A stretch of 64,000 nt of DNA, taken from Peribacillus sp. ACCC06369 (lineage in GTDB: Bacteria > Bacillota > Bacilli > Bacillales > DSM-1321). The stretch is from assembly GCF_030348945.1 (NCBI RefSeq), contig NZ_JAUCEN010000002.1, positions 558,001 through 622,000 of the forward strand. Direction: 5' to 3'. Of this stretch, positions 25,933 to 34,673 are shown one piece after another. The position numbers were made by a program, and so were the translations under genes. The notes beneath the pieces are model-generated. The model did not search any database, was not told the DNA's origin, and saw nothing but the letters and a program-made list of their open reading frames with translations. The number at the start of each line of letters is the position of its first letter. Position 1 is the first letter of the stretch.

Positions 25933-26580
25933 ATGTTCCATACAATTGAAGAAGCGATCGAAGATTTGAAAGCTGGCAAGATAGTAATCGTATCTGATGA
26001 TGAAGACCGTGAAAATGAAGGGGATTTTGTCTTGTTGGCCGAAAAGGCGACGCCGGAAGCGATTAATTTCATGGCGACTCATGGACGAGGTTTGATTTGT
26101 ACAACCATTACTGAAGAATTGGCAGGAAAATTGAACCTGCATCCTATGGTAGGAGAAAATACCGATCATCATGGTACTGCTTTTACTGTTAGTGTCGATC
26201 ATAAAAGCACTTCCACAGGAATCAGTGCTTTTGAACGGTCATTGACGATACTTGAGCTTCTTAAAGAGGATTCGGTCGCTGAAGATTTTCAAAGGCCTGG
26301 TCACACTTTTCCGATAGTCGCTAAAGAAGGCGGCGTACTGAGGAGGGCAGGACATACGGAAGCTTCGGTGGATTTGGCAAAGTTATGCGGTGCCGCTCCA
26401 GCTGGTGTCATTTGCGAGATCATGAATGAAGATGGATCGATGGCACGCGTATCCGATTTGGAAGTCATCGCTGAGAAATTCAACCTGAAATTCATCACGA
26501 TAGCCGATTTGATTCGGTTTCTTCAACAAAGTGATATAATCGGGAAACAAGAATTTGAACTGAACATCCCGAATGCTTAA
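25933..26580 (+). CDS. ribB: 3,4-dihydroxy-2-butanone 4-phosphate synthase, stand-alone
   Basis: A 215-residue enzyme making the four-carbon unit of riboflavin from ribulose 5-phosphate. Motifs: [10 protein letters not shown] (metal and substrate), [27 protein letters not shown] and [12 protein letters not shown]. In most Bacillus species this domain is fused to GTP cyclohydrolase II (ribBA, about 398 residues); here the protein ends after the DHBP synthase domain and no cyclohydrolase sequence follows. ATG 25933 is preferred over the adjacent ATG 25930 because of the distance to GGCGGTG. It lies 18 bases after ribE. Confidence 0.94.
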   Translation: MFHTIEEAIEDLKAGKIVIVSDDEDRENEGDFVLLAEKATPEAINFMATHGRGLICTTITEELAGKLNLHPMVGENTDHHGTAFTVSVDHKSTSTGISAFERSLTILELLKEDSVAEDFQRPGHTFPIVAKEGGVLRRAGHTEASVDLAKLCGAAPAGVICEIMNEDGSMARVSDLEVIAEKFNLKFITIADLIRFLQQSDIIGKQEFELNIPNA

Positions 26581-26643
26581 GGAGTTTAGCGCATTTAAAT
26601 GAACAAAAAATGATATCTGTATAATAATTAGGAGGAATTGGAC

Positions 26644-27114
26644 ATGGGGAAAATTATTGAAGCACAATTAATCGGATCAGGATTGAAAGTAGGAATCGTT
26701 GTAGGAAGATTTAATGAGTTTATCACAAGCAAGCTTTTAGGAGGGGCATTGGATGGCCTTAAGCGTCATGGTGTTGATGAGAATGATGTTGACATCGCAT
26801 GGGTCCCGGGTGCTTTTGAACTTCCGTTAATTGCGAAGAAACTTGTAAATACAGGTAAATATGATGCGGTAATCGGTCTTGGGACGGTAATCAGGGGTGC
26901 CACTTCACATTATGATTATGTGTGCAATGAAGCAGCTAAAGGCATGGCATCCGTTTCCTTGGACACAGGTGTACCGGTTATCTTCGGATTGTTGACAACT
27001 GAGAATATTGAACAAGCCATTGAACGTGCCGGAACTAAATCAGGTAACAAAGGCTATGAAGCTGCCGTTAGTGCCATTGAAATGGCCAACCTTGGAAAAT
27101 TGATAGAACAGTGA
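26644..27114 (+). CDS. ribH: 6,7-dimethyl-8-ribityllumazine synthase
   Basis: A 156-residue enzyme that condenses the ribityl-pyrimidine with dihydroxybutanone phosphate and forms icosahedral capsids in Bacillus. Motifs: [36 protein letters not shown] with the catalytic His, and [27 protein letters not shown] 26644 lies seven bases after AGGAGG; an in-frame TTG two codons earlier is less likely. It is the last gene of the ribE-ribB-ribH unit, closed by a terminator. Confidence 0.96.
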   Translation: MGKIIEAQLIGSGLKVGIVVGRFNEFITSKLLGGALDGLKRHGVDENDVDIAWVPGAFELPLIAKKLVNTGKYDAVIGLGTVIRGATSHYDYVCNEAAKGMASVSLDTGVPVIFGLLTTENIEQAIERAGTKSGNKGYEAAVSAIEMANLGKLIEQ

Positions 27115-27129
27115 TTTCACATAAGGAGG

Positions 27130-27163
27130 CCGCAGGGATTAACATTTCCTGCGGTTTTTTTTT
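27130..27163 (+). terminator. Terminator of the rib operon
   Basis: CCGCAGG and CCTGCGG flank an 11-base loop and run into nine T. Confidence 0.9.
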
Positions 27164-27672
27164 GATGTAATGGATTTTAGGTTATGTTACTCAGGTTCTG
27201 TTGAATGTGATTTGTGGCATGACGGCTATTTTAGTTTTTTTTTATATCTATTAAGGCAATAACGATTTCCTCAGATTTCCCCCTGTTATTTGGACAATTC
27301 TGAAATGGCCATAAGGGCCACTTGTTGGCGGGGTGCCTAGAAATATGGATAGAATGAGGCATAAAGTGATCATTGAATACATGATCATGATATCTTGAAG
27401 CATTAATGGTTTGTTGTTTTCCCCTGTCTGTTTTAAGGGAGTACATGGAAATGCCACGATTTCAAAGTAATGTGTTTTCATTATATATTGGTATAAATTC
27501 TGGAAAATAAAGAATCATAAGTGGGTTTTTCAAAAAAAAAAAGAACAAAAGCATCGCGTAATGGTAGCATGGTAAATTATGCGGATATGATTATGCTACA
27601 ATTGTAAAGATTGCAATTGAAATTCATGTCTTTAGGGAAAAGTAAATTTATTAGTTATTAGGAGGGGTTTGT
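27164..27672. other. Non-coding stretch before nrnB
   Basis: About 500 AT-rich bases without a convincing gene. A minus-strand frame at 27251-27481 lacks an RBS. A small GGCC hairpin (TGGCCATAAGGGCCA) lies near 27308. The AGGAGGGG RBS of nrnB ends the stretch. Confidence 0.5.
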
Positions 27673-28839
27673 GTGTACCATCTCTTTACACATAATGATT
27701 TAGATGGAGTCGGTTGCGGCATTGTAGCTAAGCTGGCATTCGGAGAAGAAGTAGTTGTTAGTTATAATTCAATCGGTCGCCTTAATCAGAATGTAGGAGC
27801 ATTTCTTGAGCAGGCTAAGATTGAAGATACATTGATTGTTACTGATTTATCGGTTGATGAAGATAACGAAAAAATGATTACTCAGTTTGTGGAAGATGGA
27901 GGTAAAGCGCTGCTGATCGATCATCATAAGTCAGCATTGCATTTGAATGAACATGATTGGGCATCTGTAACTGTCGAACAGGAAGACGGTAAACAGACGG
28001 CAGCAACTTCATTATTCTATCAGTATGCTGTTGAAAATAAATTTCTGGAACCTTCAAGCATTATCGCTGAATTCGTTGAATTGGTCCGTCAATACGATAC
28101 GTGGGAATGGGAAGTCAATAAAAATTCAACGGCAAAACGGCTGAATGACCTGTTTTTCATGATTCCGATTGAGGAATTCGAAATGAAAATCGCAAAAAAG
28201 TTGTCGACGGCTGAAAGTTTTACTTTTGACGAAGTGGAGCAAACGCTTCTGAATGTTGAGGAGAGTCGGGTTGATCGGTACATAAACAGGAAAAAAAGAG
28301 AAGTTTATCAGGCTACGGTCGGTCCCCATACAGCTGGGGTGGTCCATGCAGAGTCATACCACTCAGAATTGGGAAATGAACTGTCGAAAGAGTTCTCGCA
28401 TCTGGATTATATCGCCATCCTGATGGTAGGGAGTAAAAGAATCAGCTTCCGGACAATCCACGATGACATAGATGTTTCTGAGGTTGCTGGAAAGTACGAT
28501 GGTGGCGGCCATCAAAAAGCCGCCGGTTGTACCATGTCCGAAAAGGCTTATAGTCAATATGTCGAAAAGACATTCTTTGCCGAGCCCCTTAAACGCGATG
28601 CACATAAAAATCAATTGAATGTAAAGGAATCCCCAGAGGGTTGCCTATATTCAACGAGAGATAAAAAGGACATATTCATCTATGAAGATGAAGAAGAAGA
28701 ATGGATTGTTGAAATCAACGGAAAACAACAGAAAAAAACATTCGATACATTTGGGGAAGCTGAAAAATACATGAAGCGGAAATACTCGGCATGGCTGGCC
28801 CATGATGAAAGATATGAAGAGTTTGTCAATAAAGGGTGA
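27673..28839 (+). CDS. nrnB: DHH-family oligoribonuclease NrnB
   Basis: A 388-residue DHH/DHHA1 phosphoesterase that degrades very short RNAs, like B. subtilis NrnB (about 399). Motifs: THNDLDGVGCG for the first metal site, VTDLSVD, the signature LLIDHHKSA, and the DHHA1 C-terminal part with YDGGGHQKAAGC. The start is GTG 27673 with AGGAGGGG. The C-terminal 60 residues form an extra region with an acidic run EDEEEEW. It is monocistronic and followed by a terminator. Enzymes of this family can also act on cyclic nucleotide breakdown products. Confidence 0.88.
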   Translation: MYHLFTHNDLDGVGCGIVAKLAFGEEVVVSYNSIGRLNQNVGAFLEQAKIEDTLIVTDLSVDEDNEKMITQFVEDGGKALLIDHHKSALHLNEHDWASVTVEQEDGKQTAATSLFYQYAVENKFLEPSSIIAEFVELVRQYDTWEWEVNKNSTAKRLNDLFFMIPIEEFEMKIAKKLSTAESFTFDEVEQTLLNVEESRVDRYINRKKREVYQATVGPHTAGVVHAESYHSELGNELSKEFSHLDYIAILMVGSKRISFRTIHDDIDVSEVAGKYDGGGHQKAAGCTMSEKAYSQYVEKTFFAEPLKRDAHKNQLNVKESPEGCLYSTRDKKDIFIYEDEEEEWIVEINGKQQKKTFDTFGEAEKYMKRKYSAWLAHDERYEEFVNKG

Positions 28840-28844
28840 ATAGG

Positions 28845-28876
28845 AAAGCGGCTGTCCGAATGGGACAGCCGCTTTT
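28845..28876 (+). terminator. Intrinsic terminator after nrnB
   Basis: AAAGCGGCTGTCC, loop GAATG, GGACAGCCGCTTTT. The A-run on the left arm lets it work for the convergent YihY gene as well. Confidence 0.85.
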
Positions 28877-28910
28877 GAATTAATTCCATCTAGTTCCGTA
28901 ATTCATGATT

Positions 28911-29777
28911 TTACCTTTTAAGCGGGACAGGATGTACGATAGTGCGTGACTGTTTTTTTGGAATGGTATTTTGGCGATGAAGAATTGCATTGATTTCTCC
29001 GCCGATCACAAAGATCAGACCACTCAAATATAGCCAGATCATCAAGATGATGACGCCTCCTAAACTGCCATAAGTGGAAGAATAGTTGGCAAAGTTACTG
29101 ATATAGAATGAAAATCCAAGTGATATTCCCAGCCAAAGTACAGTTGCGGTCACTGCCCCAGGGATGACGTGTTTAATGGGGAAACTTTTGTTCGGTGCAA
29201 AACGATATAGAAAGGCCAGGACGAGTGAGATGACCACAACCGCGATAACCCACCGTAACAAGCTGAATAAAATTTGCATTTCTTCAGGGATCGGGATGAC
29301 TTGCTGTAGTAAATCGATGATGACTTTTCCGAAGACGGGGAGACCTAACATGACGATGAATGCAACAACCAAGCCTAATGTTAATACAATGGAGATGAAG
29401 CGGGCTTTAATGAAATTCCTTGTTTCTTCAACATCATAAGCGATATTCATGGAATGAATGAACGCATTCATTCCGTTTGAAGCGGACCATATGGTGCCAA
29501 GGAAACCAAAAGTCAGTAAGCCGCCGTTCCGCTCAGATAATATGTTGATGATATTTTTCTCAATGACTTCCATCGTCTCCGCAGGCATGAAGGTTTTTAT
29601 CGTGTCCAGTGCTGTCTGAATATCAATATTCAGATAAGGTAATATGGACAGAAGTAAAATGAGCAAAGGGAATAGGGCGAGTAAATAGTAATAAGCTTGT
29701 TCAGCTGCCAGCCCCGTCACGCGATCCTCCTTTATTTCTTTAATCAGTTTCTTTGAAAATTTTATCGACTTATTCAT
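28911..29777 (-). CDS. YihY/BrkB family membrane protein (first paralogue)
   Basis: A 288-residue protein with six membrane helices. Family wording: GLAAEQAYYYLLALFPLLI near the N-terminus, IWSASNGMNAFIHSMNIAYDVEE in the middle and NYSSTYGSLGGVIILMIWLYLSGLIFVIGGEINA near the end. These proteins were once named RNase BN by mistake; their true role is unknown, possibly lipid or solute transport. A second copy of the family lies at 43479-44318 in the yfk-like block. The start has a GAGTGATGCCC region upstream with a weak RBS. Confidence 0.87.
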   Translation of the reverse strand: MNKSIKFSKKLIKEIKEDRVTGLAAEQAYYYLLALFPLLILLLSILPYLNIDIQTALDTIKTFMPAETMEVIEKNIINILSERNGGLLTFGFLGTIWSASNGMNAFIHSMNIAYDVEETRNFIKARFISIVLTLGLVVAFIVMLGLPVFGKVIIDLLQQVIPIPEEMQILFSLLRWVIAVVVISLVLAFLYRFAPNKSFPIKHVIPGAVTATVLWLGISLGFSFYISNFANYSSTYGSLGGVIILMIWLYLSGLIFVIGGEINAILHRQNTIPKKQSRTIVHPVPLKR

Positions 29778-29863
29778 CCGGGCATCACTCCTGAATAGTT
29801 ACTTAGGTTATCTGCTTCTTTTCCCTCTGTTCATGCAAGCTAATCCTCAAATGAAAAGAAATT

Positions 29864-29895
29864 GAAAGGGGCTTCCTAAAAAAGAAGTCCCTTTC
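29864..29895 (-). terminator. Hairpin terminator of the 146-residue membrane protein gene
   Basis: GAAAGGGGCTTC and GAAGTCCCTTTC form a 12-bp stem; the minus-strand exit is AATTTCTTTT. Confidence 0.6.
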
Positions 29896-29898
29896 ATG

Positions 29899-30339
29899 TT
29901 AATCCTCGCGCTTGTATAAGCTTGTGACAATGATATAACCTGCAATTACTCCAATGATCGCATTTAATGTGGTTGATTCATTTTCTCCGAAGTAACCAAA
30001 AACAAATTTGGAGAGAGGCAAATCTTTAAATAATCCAGTAAAGTACAAAATCGGAATGATGGAGAGGTAAAGGAATGGCAAGCCAAGAATGATTAGCCTT
30101 AACCAACTCACTTTCCAATGCCCCTTTTTAGAAAACCTTTGCAGAATTCGGGGAATGGCGAGTACCATGCCCAGGAAAATCGGGAATGAAGATCCGAACA
30201 GCAAGTATCCCTTAATCTCGTAAGTTTCGCGACTAACTGTAAATAGGTGCTGTTGGTACTTCAAGCCTATGAATAATACGCCCAATACTACCACTAGGCA
30301 GATTAAATATCTAATGGCTCTTTTTAAAGAAAGACTCAT
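29899..30339 (-). CDS. Conserved membrane protein of unknown function
   Basis: A 146-residue protein with four hydrophobic segments (about residues 9-27, 44-62, 80-103 and 125-142), a short basic loop (RFSKKGHWK) between the second and third, and a charged C-terminus. No family is recognised. It follows the same direction as khtU but is separated from it by a strong bidirectional terminator, so it is probably transcribed alone. Confidence 0.6.
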   Translation of the reverse strand: MSLSLKRAIRYLICLVVVLGVLFIGLKYQQHLFTVSRETYEIKGYLLFGSSFPIFLGMVLAIPRILQRFSKKGHWKVSWLRLIILGLPFLYLSIIPILYFTGLFKDLPLSKFVFGYFGENESTTLNAIIGVIAGYIIVTSLYKRED

Positions 30340-30423
30340 TATTCCACGCCCCTTTTATAACAATTATATTAATGTTAGGGTAATTATGGAAGTTATTCCG
30401 GATGGGCTATTGAAGGTTAACAG

Positions 30424-30455
30424 AAAAAAGGCCAGATAACATGTCTGGCCTTTTT
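30424..30455. terminator. Bidirectional intrinsic terminator
   Basis: AAAAAAGGCCAGA, loop TAACATG, TCTGGCCTTTTT. On the minus strand it follows the khtU stop codon by two bases. Confidence 0.85.
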
Positions 30456-30457
30456 GT

Positions 30458-31684
30458 CTATTGTACTTCTTTTCCTTGTTCCTTTTGAACCTTCGGGGGG
30501 GTCCATTTGAAGACTTTATTTAGGATATTATAGATGTGTTTGGATTCTTTTGTAAGGATCGGCCCAAGAATGGCTAAGGTCAAAACATAAAGTGCCGCAA
30601 ACGGGGTTAGTATAGGCATTAAACCGCCAGCAATGCCTAGGTTGGCTAAAATGATGGAGAATTCGCCACGTGAAACAATCGTTAAACCGATGTTTGCGGA
30701 AGCTCTGTGAGATAAACCGGATTTGCGTCCGGCAATCATACCAGCGACAAAGTTACCGATTATAGTGATGATGACGGCTCCAAGAACCATCCAGACAGCT
30801 CCGCCAAGGGTCGTCGGATCGATGCTCAAGCCAAAGCTGAAGAAGAATATGGCCCCGAAGAAGTCCCTAAAGGGAATGACAAGTTTCTCAATCCTGTCGC
30901 TATGTTCCGTCTCAGAAAAGACTAGGCCGAGCAGTAATGCACCAATGGCTTCCGCAACATGAATCGTTTCCGAGAAACCTGCAATAAAGAACAGTAATGC
31001 AAACACGACGATGATAAAAATCTCATCTGATGTAATATTGAATAATTTGTTAAGGATCCCAGATGCTTTCCGGGCGATAACAAAAAATACAAGCATATAC
31101 CCAATTGCGATTAAAGTAGAAAGTAACGTTCCCCAAATGGAACCAGAGGAGCTTAATACCAATCCGGATACGACTGAAAGATAAACAGCGAGGAAGATAT
31201 CTTCAAACATGATGATACCAAGGATTAGCTCCGTTTCATTGTTCCCGGTCCTTTTAAGGTCAACAAGTACCTTTGCTACAATGGCACTTGAAGAAAAACT
31301 GATGATCCCGGTTAATATCAGAACCTCTTTTAATGGAAGTCCGAGCAGGAAACCATATACAAAGGCCATTCCGGCGTTGATCACAATGTAATACGTTCCG
31401 CCTGTCACGATATTTTTCCCGGACTTCATAAGTTTTTTTACGGAAAATTCCAGACCTAAGTAAAACAGGAGGAATAAGATACCGACACGTCCGAGGAACG
31501 CTATGATTTCATCACTTTCAATGAAACGCAGGTCAATTAATCCGAATTGTGGGGCATGGGGACCAACGAGCATCCCGATGATAATTAATAGTGGAACATT
31601 TGAGATTTTGAATTTACCTGCAACGAGAGCAGCTAATGCTACTAGAAGTAGGGCAGTTCCCACTTCAAAGACTAAATGGTCCAT
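30458..31684 (-). CDS. khtU: Potassium/proton antiporter subunit KhtU (CPA2 family)
   Basis: A 408-residue CPA2 transporter, the same length as B. subtilis KhtU, with about 12 helices that exports potassium (or ammonium) in exchange for protons. Family wording: IIIGMLVGPHAP, GLEFSVKKLMKSG, GIISFSSSAIVAKVL, FEDIFLAVYL and SRGEFSIILAN. It carries no own regulatory domain: that is the job of KhtT, encoded six bases upstream. B. subtilis KhtTU is controlled by pH, cations and cyclic di-AMP binding to KhtT. Confidence 0.92.
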   Translation of the reverse strand: MDHLVFEVGTALLLVALAALVAGKFKISNVPLLIIIGMLVGPHAPQFGLIDLRFIESDEIIAFLGRVGILFLLFYLGLEFSVKKLMKSGKNIVTGGTYYIVINAGMAFVYGFLLGLPLKEVLILTGIISFSSSAIVAKVLVDLKRTGNNETELILGIIMFEDIFLAVYLSVVSGLVLSSSGSIWGTLLSTLIAIGYMLVFFVIARKASGILNKLFNITSDEIFIIVVFALLFFIAGFSETIHVAEAIGALLLGLVFSETEHSDRIEKLVIPFRDFFGAIFFFSFGLSIDPTTLGGAVWMVLGAVIITIIGNFVAGMIAGRKSGLSHRASANIGLTIVSRGEFSIILANLGIAGGLMPILTPFAALYVLTLAILGPILTKESKHIYNILNKVFKWTPPKVQKEQGKEVQ

Positions 31685-31690
31685 ATGAGC

Positions 31691-32188
31691 TTAGTCACTC
31701 CTTTCGTCGGTCAATAATTCTCTTGTCAGGTTACGGATATCTTTTCTTTCACCAGATATCACAAGGGTATCGCCTGTTTCGATGATAGAGTCAGGACCAG
31801 GATTATTCAGTTGTTTTTTTCCTTTTTTCGAATGGGCGATGACGGTTACATTATAATTGCTCCTTATATCAATCGCACCGATCGTTTGATTGATGGCCTT
31901 AGAACCTGGTTCCACTTTGAACCATTCAATCACTAAGTCACCCAATGACATTTCAATCGTTTCAAGTGCTTGTGGTTTATAAACCATGCCGCCTATGATG
32001 GAAGCCATTTGCCGGGATTCCTGATCGTTAAGGGTGATGCTCGAAATGACGTCTTCATGTTCATTATCAAAATGGTACAATTCCCGACGGCCGTCATCGT
32101 GAATGACAATTACTAACTTTTCATCATTTCTCGTTATGATTTCGAACTTTTGGCCAATACCAGGAAGTTCACTTTCTCTAATTCTCAC
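31691..32188 (-). CDS. khtT: KhtT, regulatory subunit of the KhtU potassium exporter (RCK_C domain)
   Basis: A 165-residue soluble protein. The N-terminal half (ESELPGIGQKFEI) is the family-specific domain; the C-terminal half (about residues 75-160) is an RCK_C/TrkA_C domain with ETIEMSLGDLVIEWFKV and IIETGDTLVISGERKDI. Known homologues bind cyclic di-AMP there and gate KhtU. The gene precedes khtU by six bases. The third B. subtilis partner khtS is not present upstream; a recombinase gene occupies that place. RBS AAGGAGG. Confidence 0.9.
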   Translation of the reverse strand: MRIRESELPGIGQKFEIITRNDEKLVIVIHDDGRRELYHFDNEHEDVISSITLNDQESRQMASIIGGMVYKPQALETIEMSLGDLVIEWFKVEPGSKAINQTIGAIDIRSNYNVTVIAHSKKGKKQLNNPGPDSIIETGDTLVISGERKDIRNLTRELLTDERSD

Positions 32189-32239
32189 TGGAATTCCTCC
32201 TTAAAATGTTGGTAGAGTTAATAGAAGATAGCAGAATGT

Positions 32240-32803
32240 TTATAAGTTAACGTCAATATTCGTCTTGAATTTCTTCTCCTTGGATATGCCGATGTATTTT
32301 AATGTCTCCGATGGACTGGAATGATGGTAATGCTTCTGTATCAAGGCCAGTGACACTCCTTGTTTATAGGCATGGTAGCCAAAAGTTTTACGCATCGAAC
32401 TTGCTCCGAATTTGCCTGTCAGACCTGCACCTTCCACAGCATCATGGATGATTCGGTGTGCCTGTTGACGTGTAATCGGCTTTTTTGTCTTAGGGGAAAG
32501 AAATAAAAATTGACCTTCGATAACCTTCGAGCCTTTAAGGTGTTCTTGTAAGGCGGTACGGACTTTCAGGTTCAAATAAATTTGGTTGACCTCATCATTT
32601 TCCATCCGTTGCTCATAAAATTCCTTGATTTTTCCAGTTTCATCAAGAACGTTGGCGACGGTTATTTCGAGCATTTCATTTATCTTCATACCTGTATTGA
32701 TGCCGAGTACAAACAATAAATAATCCCGACTGGAGTGAGCTCGTAAATAGGTTTTTATTTTGCTGATTTGATTGATATCCTTAAAGGCTTCTACATATTC
32801 CAT
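32240..32803 (-). CDS. Tyrosine recombinase, catalytic domain only (YoeC-like)
   Basis: A 187-residue protein that consists of the phage-integrase catalytic domain without an arm- or core-binding domain, about the size of B. subtilis YoeC. The C-terminal motifs SSMRKTFGYHAYKQG (Arg138) and HYHHSSPSETLKYIGI (nucleophile Tyr170) are present. At the first catalytic Arg position the sequence reads GINTGMKINEML, so Lys40 stands where Arg is normal, and Ser replaces His in the HxxR box. RBS AGAGGAG. No attachment sites or element borders were found, so it is probably a domesticated gene. Its promoter overlaps a pair of ATGTAACAT palindromes. Confidence 0.85.
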   Translation of the reverse strand: MEYVEAFKDINQISKIKTYLRAHSSRDYLLFVLGINTGMKINEMLEITVANVLDETGKIKEFYEQRMENDEVNQIYLNLKVRTALQEHLKGSKVIEGQFLFLSPKTKKPITRQQAHRIIHDAVEGAGLTGKFGASSMRKTFGYHAYKQGVSLALIQKHYHHSSPSETLKYIGISKEKKFKTNIDVNL

Positions 32804-32820
32804 AAATCTTCTCCTCTTAC

Positions 32821-32863
32821 CAATGTAACATAATTATACTATATCACAACTTATGTAACATTG
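32821..32863 (-). promoter_or_regulatory. Promoter of the recombinase gene embraced by two ATGTAACAT boxes
   Basis: CAATGTAACATAA (32821-32833) and TTATGTAACATTG (32851-32863) form an inverted repeat; each also contains the self-palindrome ATGT-A-ACAT. Read on the minus strand a TATAAT at about 32833-32838 lies between them, so a bound repressor would block the promoter. Confidence 0.55.
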
Positions 32864-33040
32864 CATGCGTTTAGTCCTGCAGGAATGATCCTTCTTCAAA
32901 AAAGCAACGCATACTGTCGAACGTAAAAACCCTTTTCCTTATTCTCTACTCAAACGAGGTAAAATATATCAGTGAAGTTATTTAACTTTAAAACGTGGAG
33001 ATTGCTGCTTGCACCCTGGGAACATAAGGCTGGATAGATA

Positions 33041-33067
33041 AAAAAAAGAAACCCCAAGTTGGGATTC
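33041..33067 (-). terminator. Terminator of mreBH
   Basis: On the minus strand AATCCCAACTTGGGGTT is followed by TCTTTTTTT, 12 bases after the stop codon. Confidence 0.8.
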
Positions 33068-33077
33068 CTTCATCTTT

Positions 33078-34085
33078 TTAGTATACGGCTTTTTGTAATT
33101 TGTGAATGACCTCAAGTGAAAGCCCGGTTCCGATGGCGACTGATTCAAGCGGATTATCTGCAAGTTTGACTGGGACGACAATTTCATTCGTCAGCCATTC
33201 TTGTATCCCGTTGAGAAGTGCACCCCCGCCGGATAAGATGACACCTTGATCGACGATATCCCCGCTCAATTCAGGTGGACAGTCTTCCAAAGTGGCCCTG
33301 ATTGCTTCCAATATATGAAGAAGCGATTCCTGGATGGCTTCCTGGACATCAGTGGATGATATTGTAATCGGCTTTGGAAGACCCGTTACAAGATCGCGGC
33401 CCCTGACTTCCATGGTGATCACGGGATGTTCAACTAGTGCGTAGCCGATTTCTTTTTTTATTTCCTCGGCTGTTCTTTCCCCGATCAGCACATTATGTTT
33501 TTTTCTAACATATTGGCTGATATCTTCATCCAATTGATCTCCGCCAATTCTTATTGAATTGCAAGAAACTACGCCGCCGTAAGATATGATCGCGACCTCA
33601 GTCGTGCCCCCGCCGATATCAACGATGACATTTGCAACCGGCTCTTCGACAGGCAGGCCTGCACCTATTGCTGCTGCTACTGGTTCCTCGATAAGGTGGA
33701 CCTGTTTGGCTCCGCAGCTTTTGACTGCATCCTGAATGGCCCTTCTCTCAACTGATGTGGAACCTGATGGTGTACAGACCACCACACTAGGTTTTCGAAT
33801 CGAAAAGCCTAGGGCCTTACTTGCTTTTTTCATGATTTCCCGAAGCATTTGCGCCGTTACTTCAAAATCCGCAATGACACCGTCCTTAAGCGGACGGATT
33901 GCCACGATATTTCCAGGTGTTTTCCCGATCATGTTTTTTGCATCCACACCAACTGCCAATACTTTATTAGTCTCTATATCAATGGCCACCACTGATGGCT
34001 CATTAAATACGATTCCTTTATTTTTACTGTAAACTAGCGTATTTGCAGTTCCTAAGTCAATGCCTATTTCTGTATTTGATAACAT
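33078..34085 (-). CDS. mreBH: Actin-like cell-shape protein MreBH
   Basis: A 335-residue bacterial actin, exactly the length of B. subtilis MreBH, which guides lateral wall synthesis and the hydrolase LytE. Nucleotide-binding motifs: [24 protein letters not shown] and [10 protein letters not shown]. No mreCD or min genes follow, which fits MreBH rather than MreB; Mbl is also possible. RBS GGAGGGGTGAC. In B. subtilis mreBH is partly under sigma-I; a matching ACCCCC string stands on the minus strand at 34150-34155, 65 bases upstream, but a clear -10 for sigma-I was not found. Confidence 0.9.
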   Translation of the reverse strand: MLSNTEIGIDLGTANTLVYSKNKGIVFNEPSVVAIDIETNKVLAVGVDAKNMIGKTPGNIVAIRPLKDGVIADFEVTAQMLREIMKKASKALGFSIRKPSVVVCTPSGSTSVERRAIQDAVKSCGAKQVHLIEEPVAAAIGAGLPVEEPVANVIVDIGGGTTEVAIISYGGVVSCNSIRIGGDQLDEDISQYVRKKHNVLIGERTAEEIKKEIGYALVEHPVITMEVRGRDLVTGLPKPITISSTDVQEAIQESLLHILEAIRATLEDCPPELSGDIVDQGVILSGGGALLNGIQEWLTNEIVVPVKLADNPLESVAIGTGLSLEVIHKLQKAVY

Positions 34086-34673
34086 TTAGTCACCCCTCCA
34101 TAAGAGTTTGACCCCTATATACTCATTCTACCTTTTGTAGCGAGTTTGTGGGGGTGGGAAATCTAGTAAATAGTGGAAGTGCATTGCTGTTTCTTTTAAT
34201 GGAGCGAATATATCATGAAATATAAAAATGCACTGACGATGGCGAGCACGCCAAGAACGTGAAGTGTTGTGACCAATTCATCCTGACATCAATGGCTACT
34301 GGCACCAACATTCTGCCTATTGTAAACAGTAAGCTTGATGCCGCGAAATATTGTCCCAGCATAAGCTTGGATGCGAATCCTTGCTGAATGCCTGCTTTAA
34401 AAGCTCCGCCATTGAAACAGTACAATGGCAATGAATAATCTTTAAACCCATTGTGACGATCCAAATAAAATGAAGGAAAGGCAGTAGGTAATCGAGGAGT
34501 CGATGAATACACTTCGTTCTTTATAGGCGGACGATCATTTTGGTACTGAAATGGTAAAGAGTATGACGAATACTCCTCGCTTCAACGAAAACAAGTATGT
34601 AAGGAAACTTTGAATCAGCTTATTTTATGTTAAGATATAGATGAAAATTCGCTTAGGTAAAGAAGGTAATTTT
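34086..34673. other. Intergenic region with a degraded membrane-protein fragment on the minus strand
   Basis: The minus-strand frame at 34213-34512 reads KDYSLPLYCFNGGAFKAGIQ, KLMLGQYFAASSLLFTIGRM and MNWSQHFTF, then needs a frame change to continue as LGVLAIVSAFLYFMIYSL. It has no RBS and looks like the remains of a small-molecule transporter or other membrane protein that cannot be named. The rest holds the mreBH and transporter promoters. Confidence 0.4.

Noticed and set aside
27251..27481. 76-residue minus-strand frame with a hydrophobic middle
   Set aside because: No RBS, no recognisable family, AT-rich surroundings.
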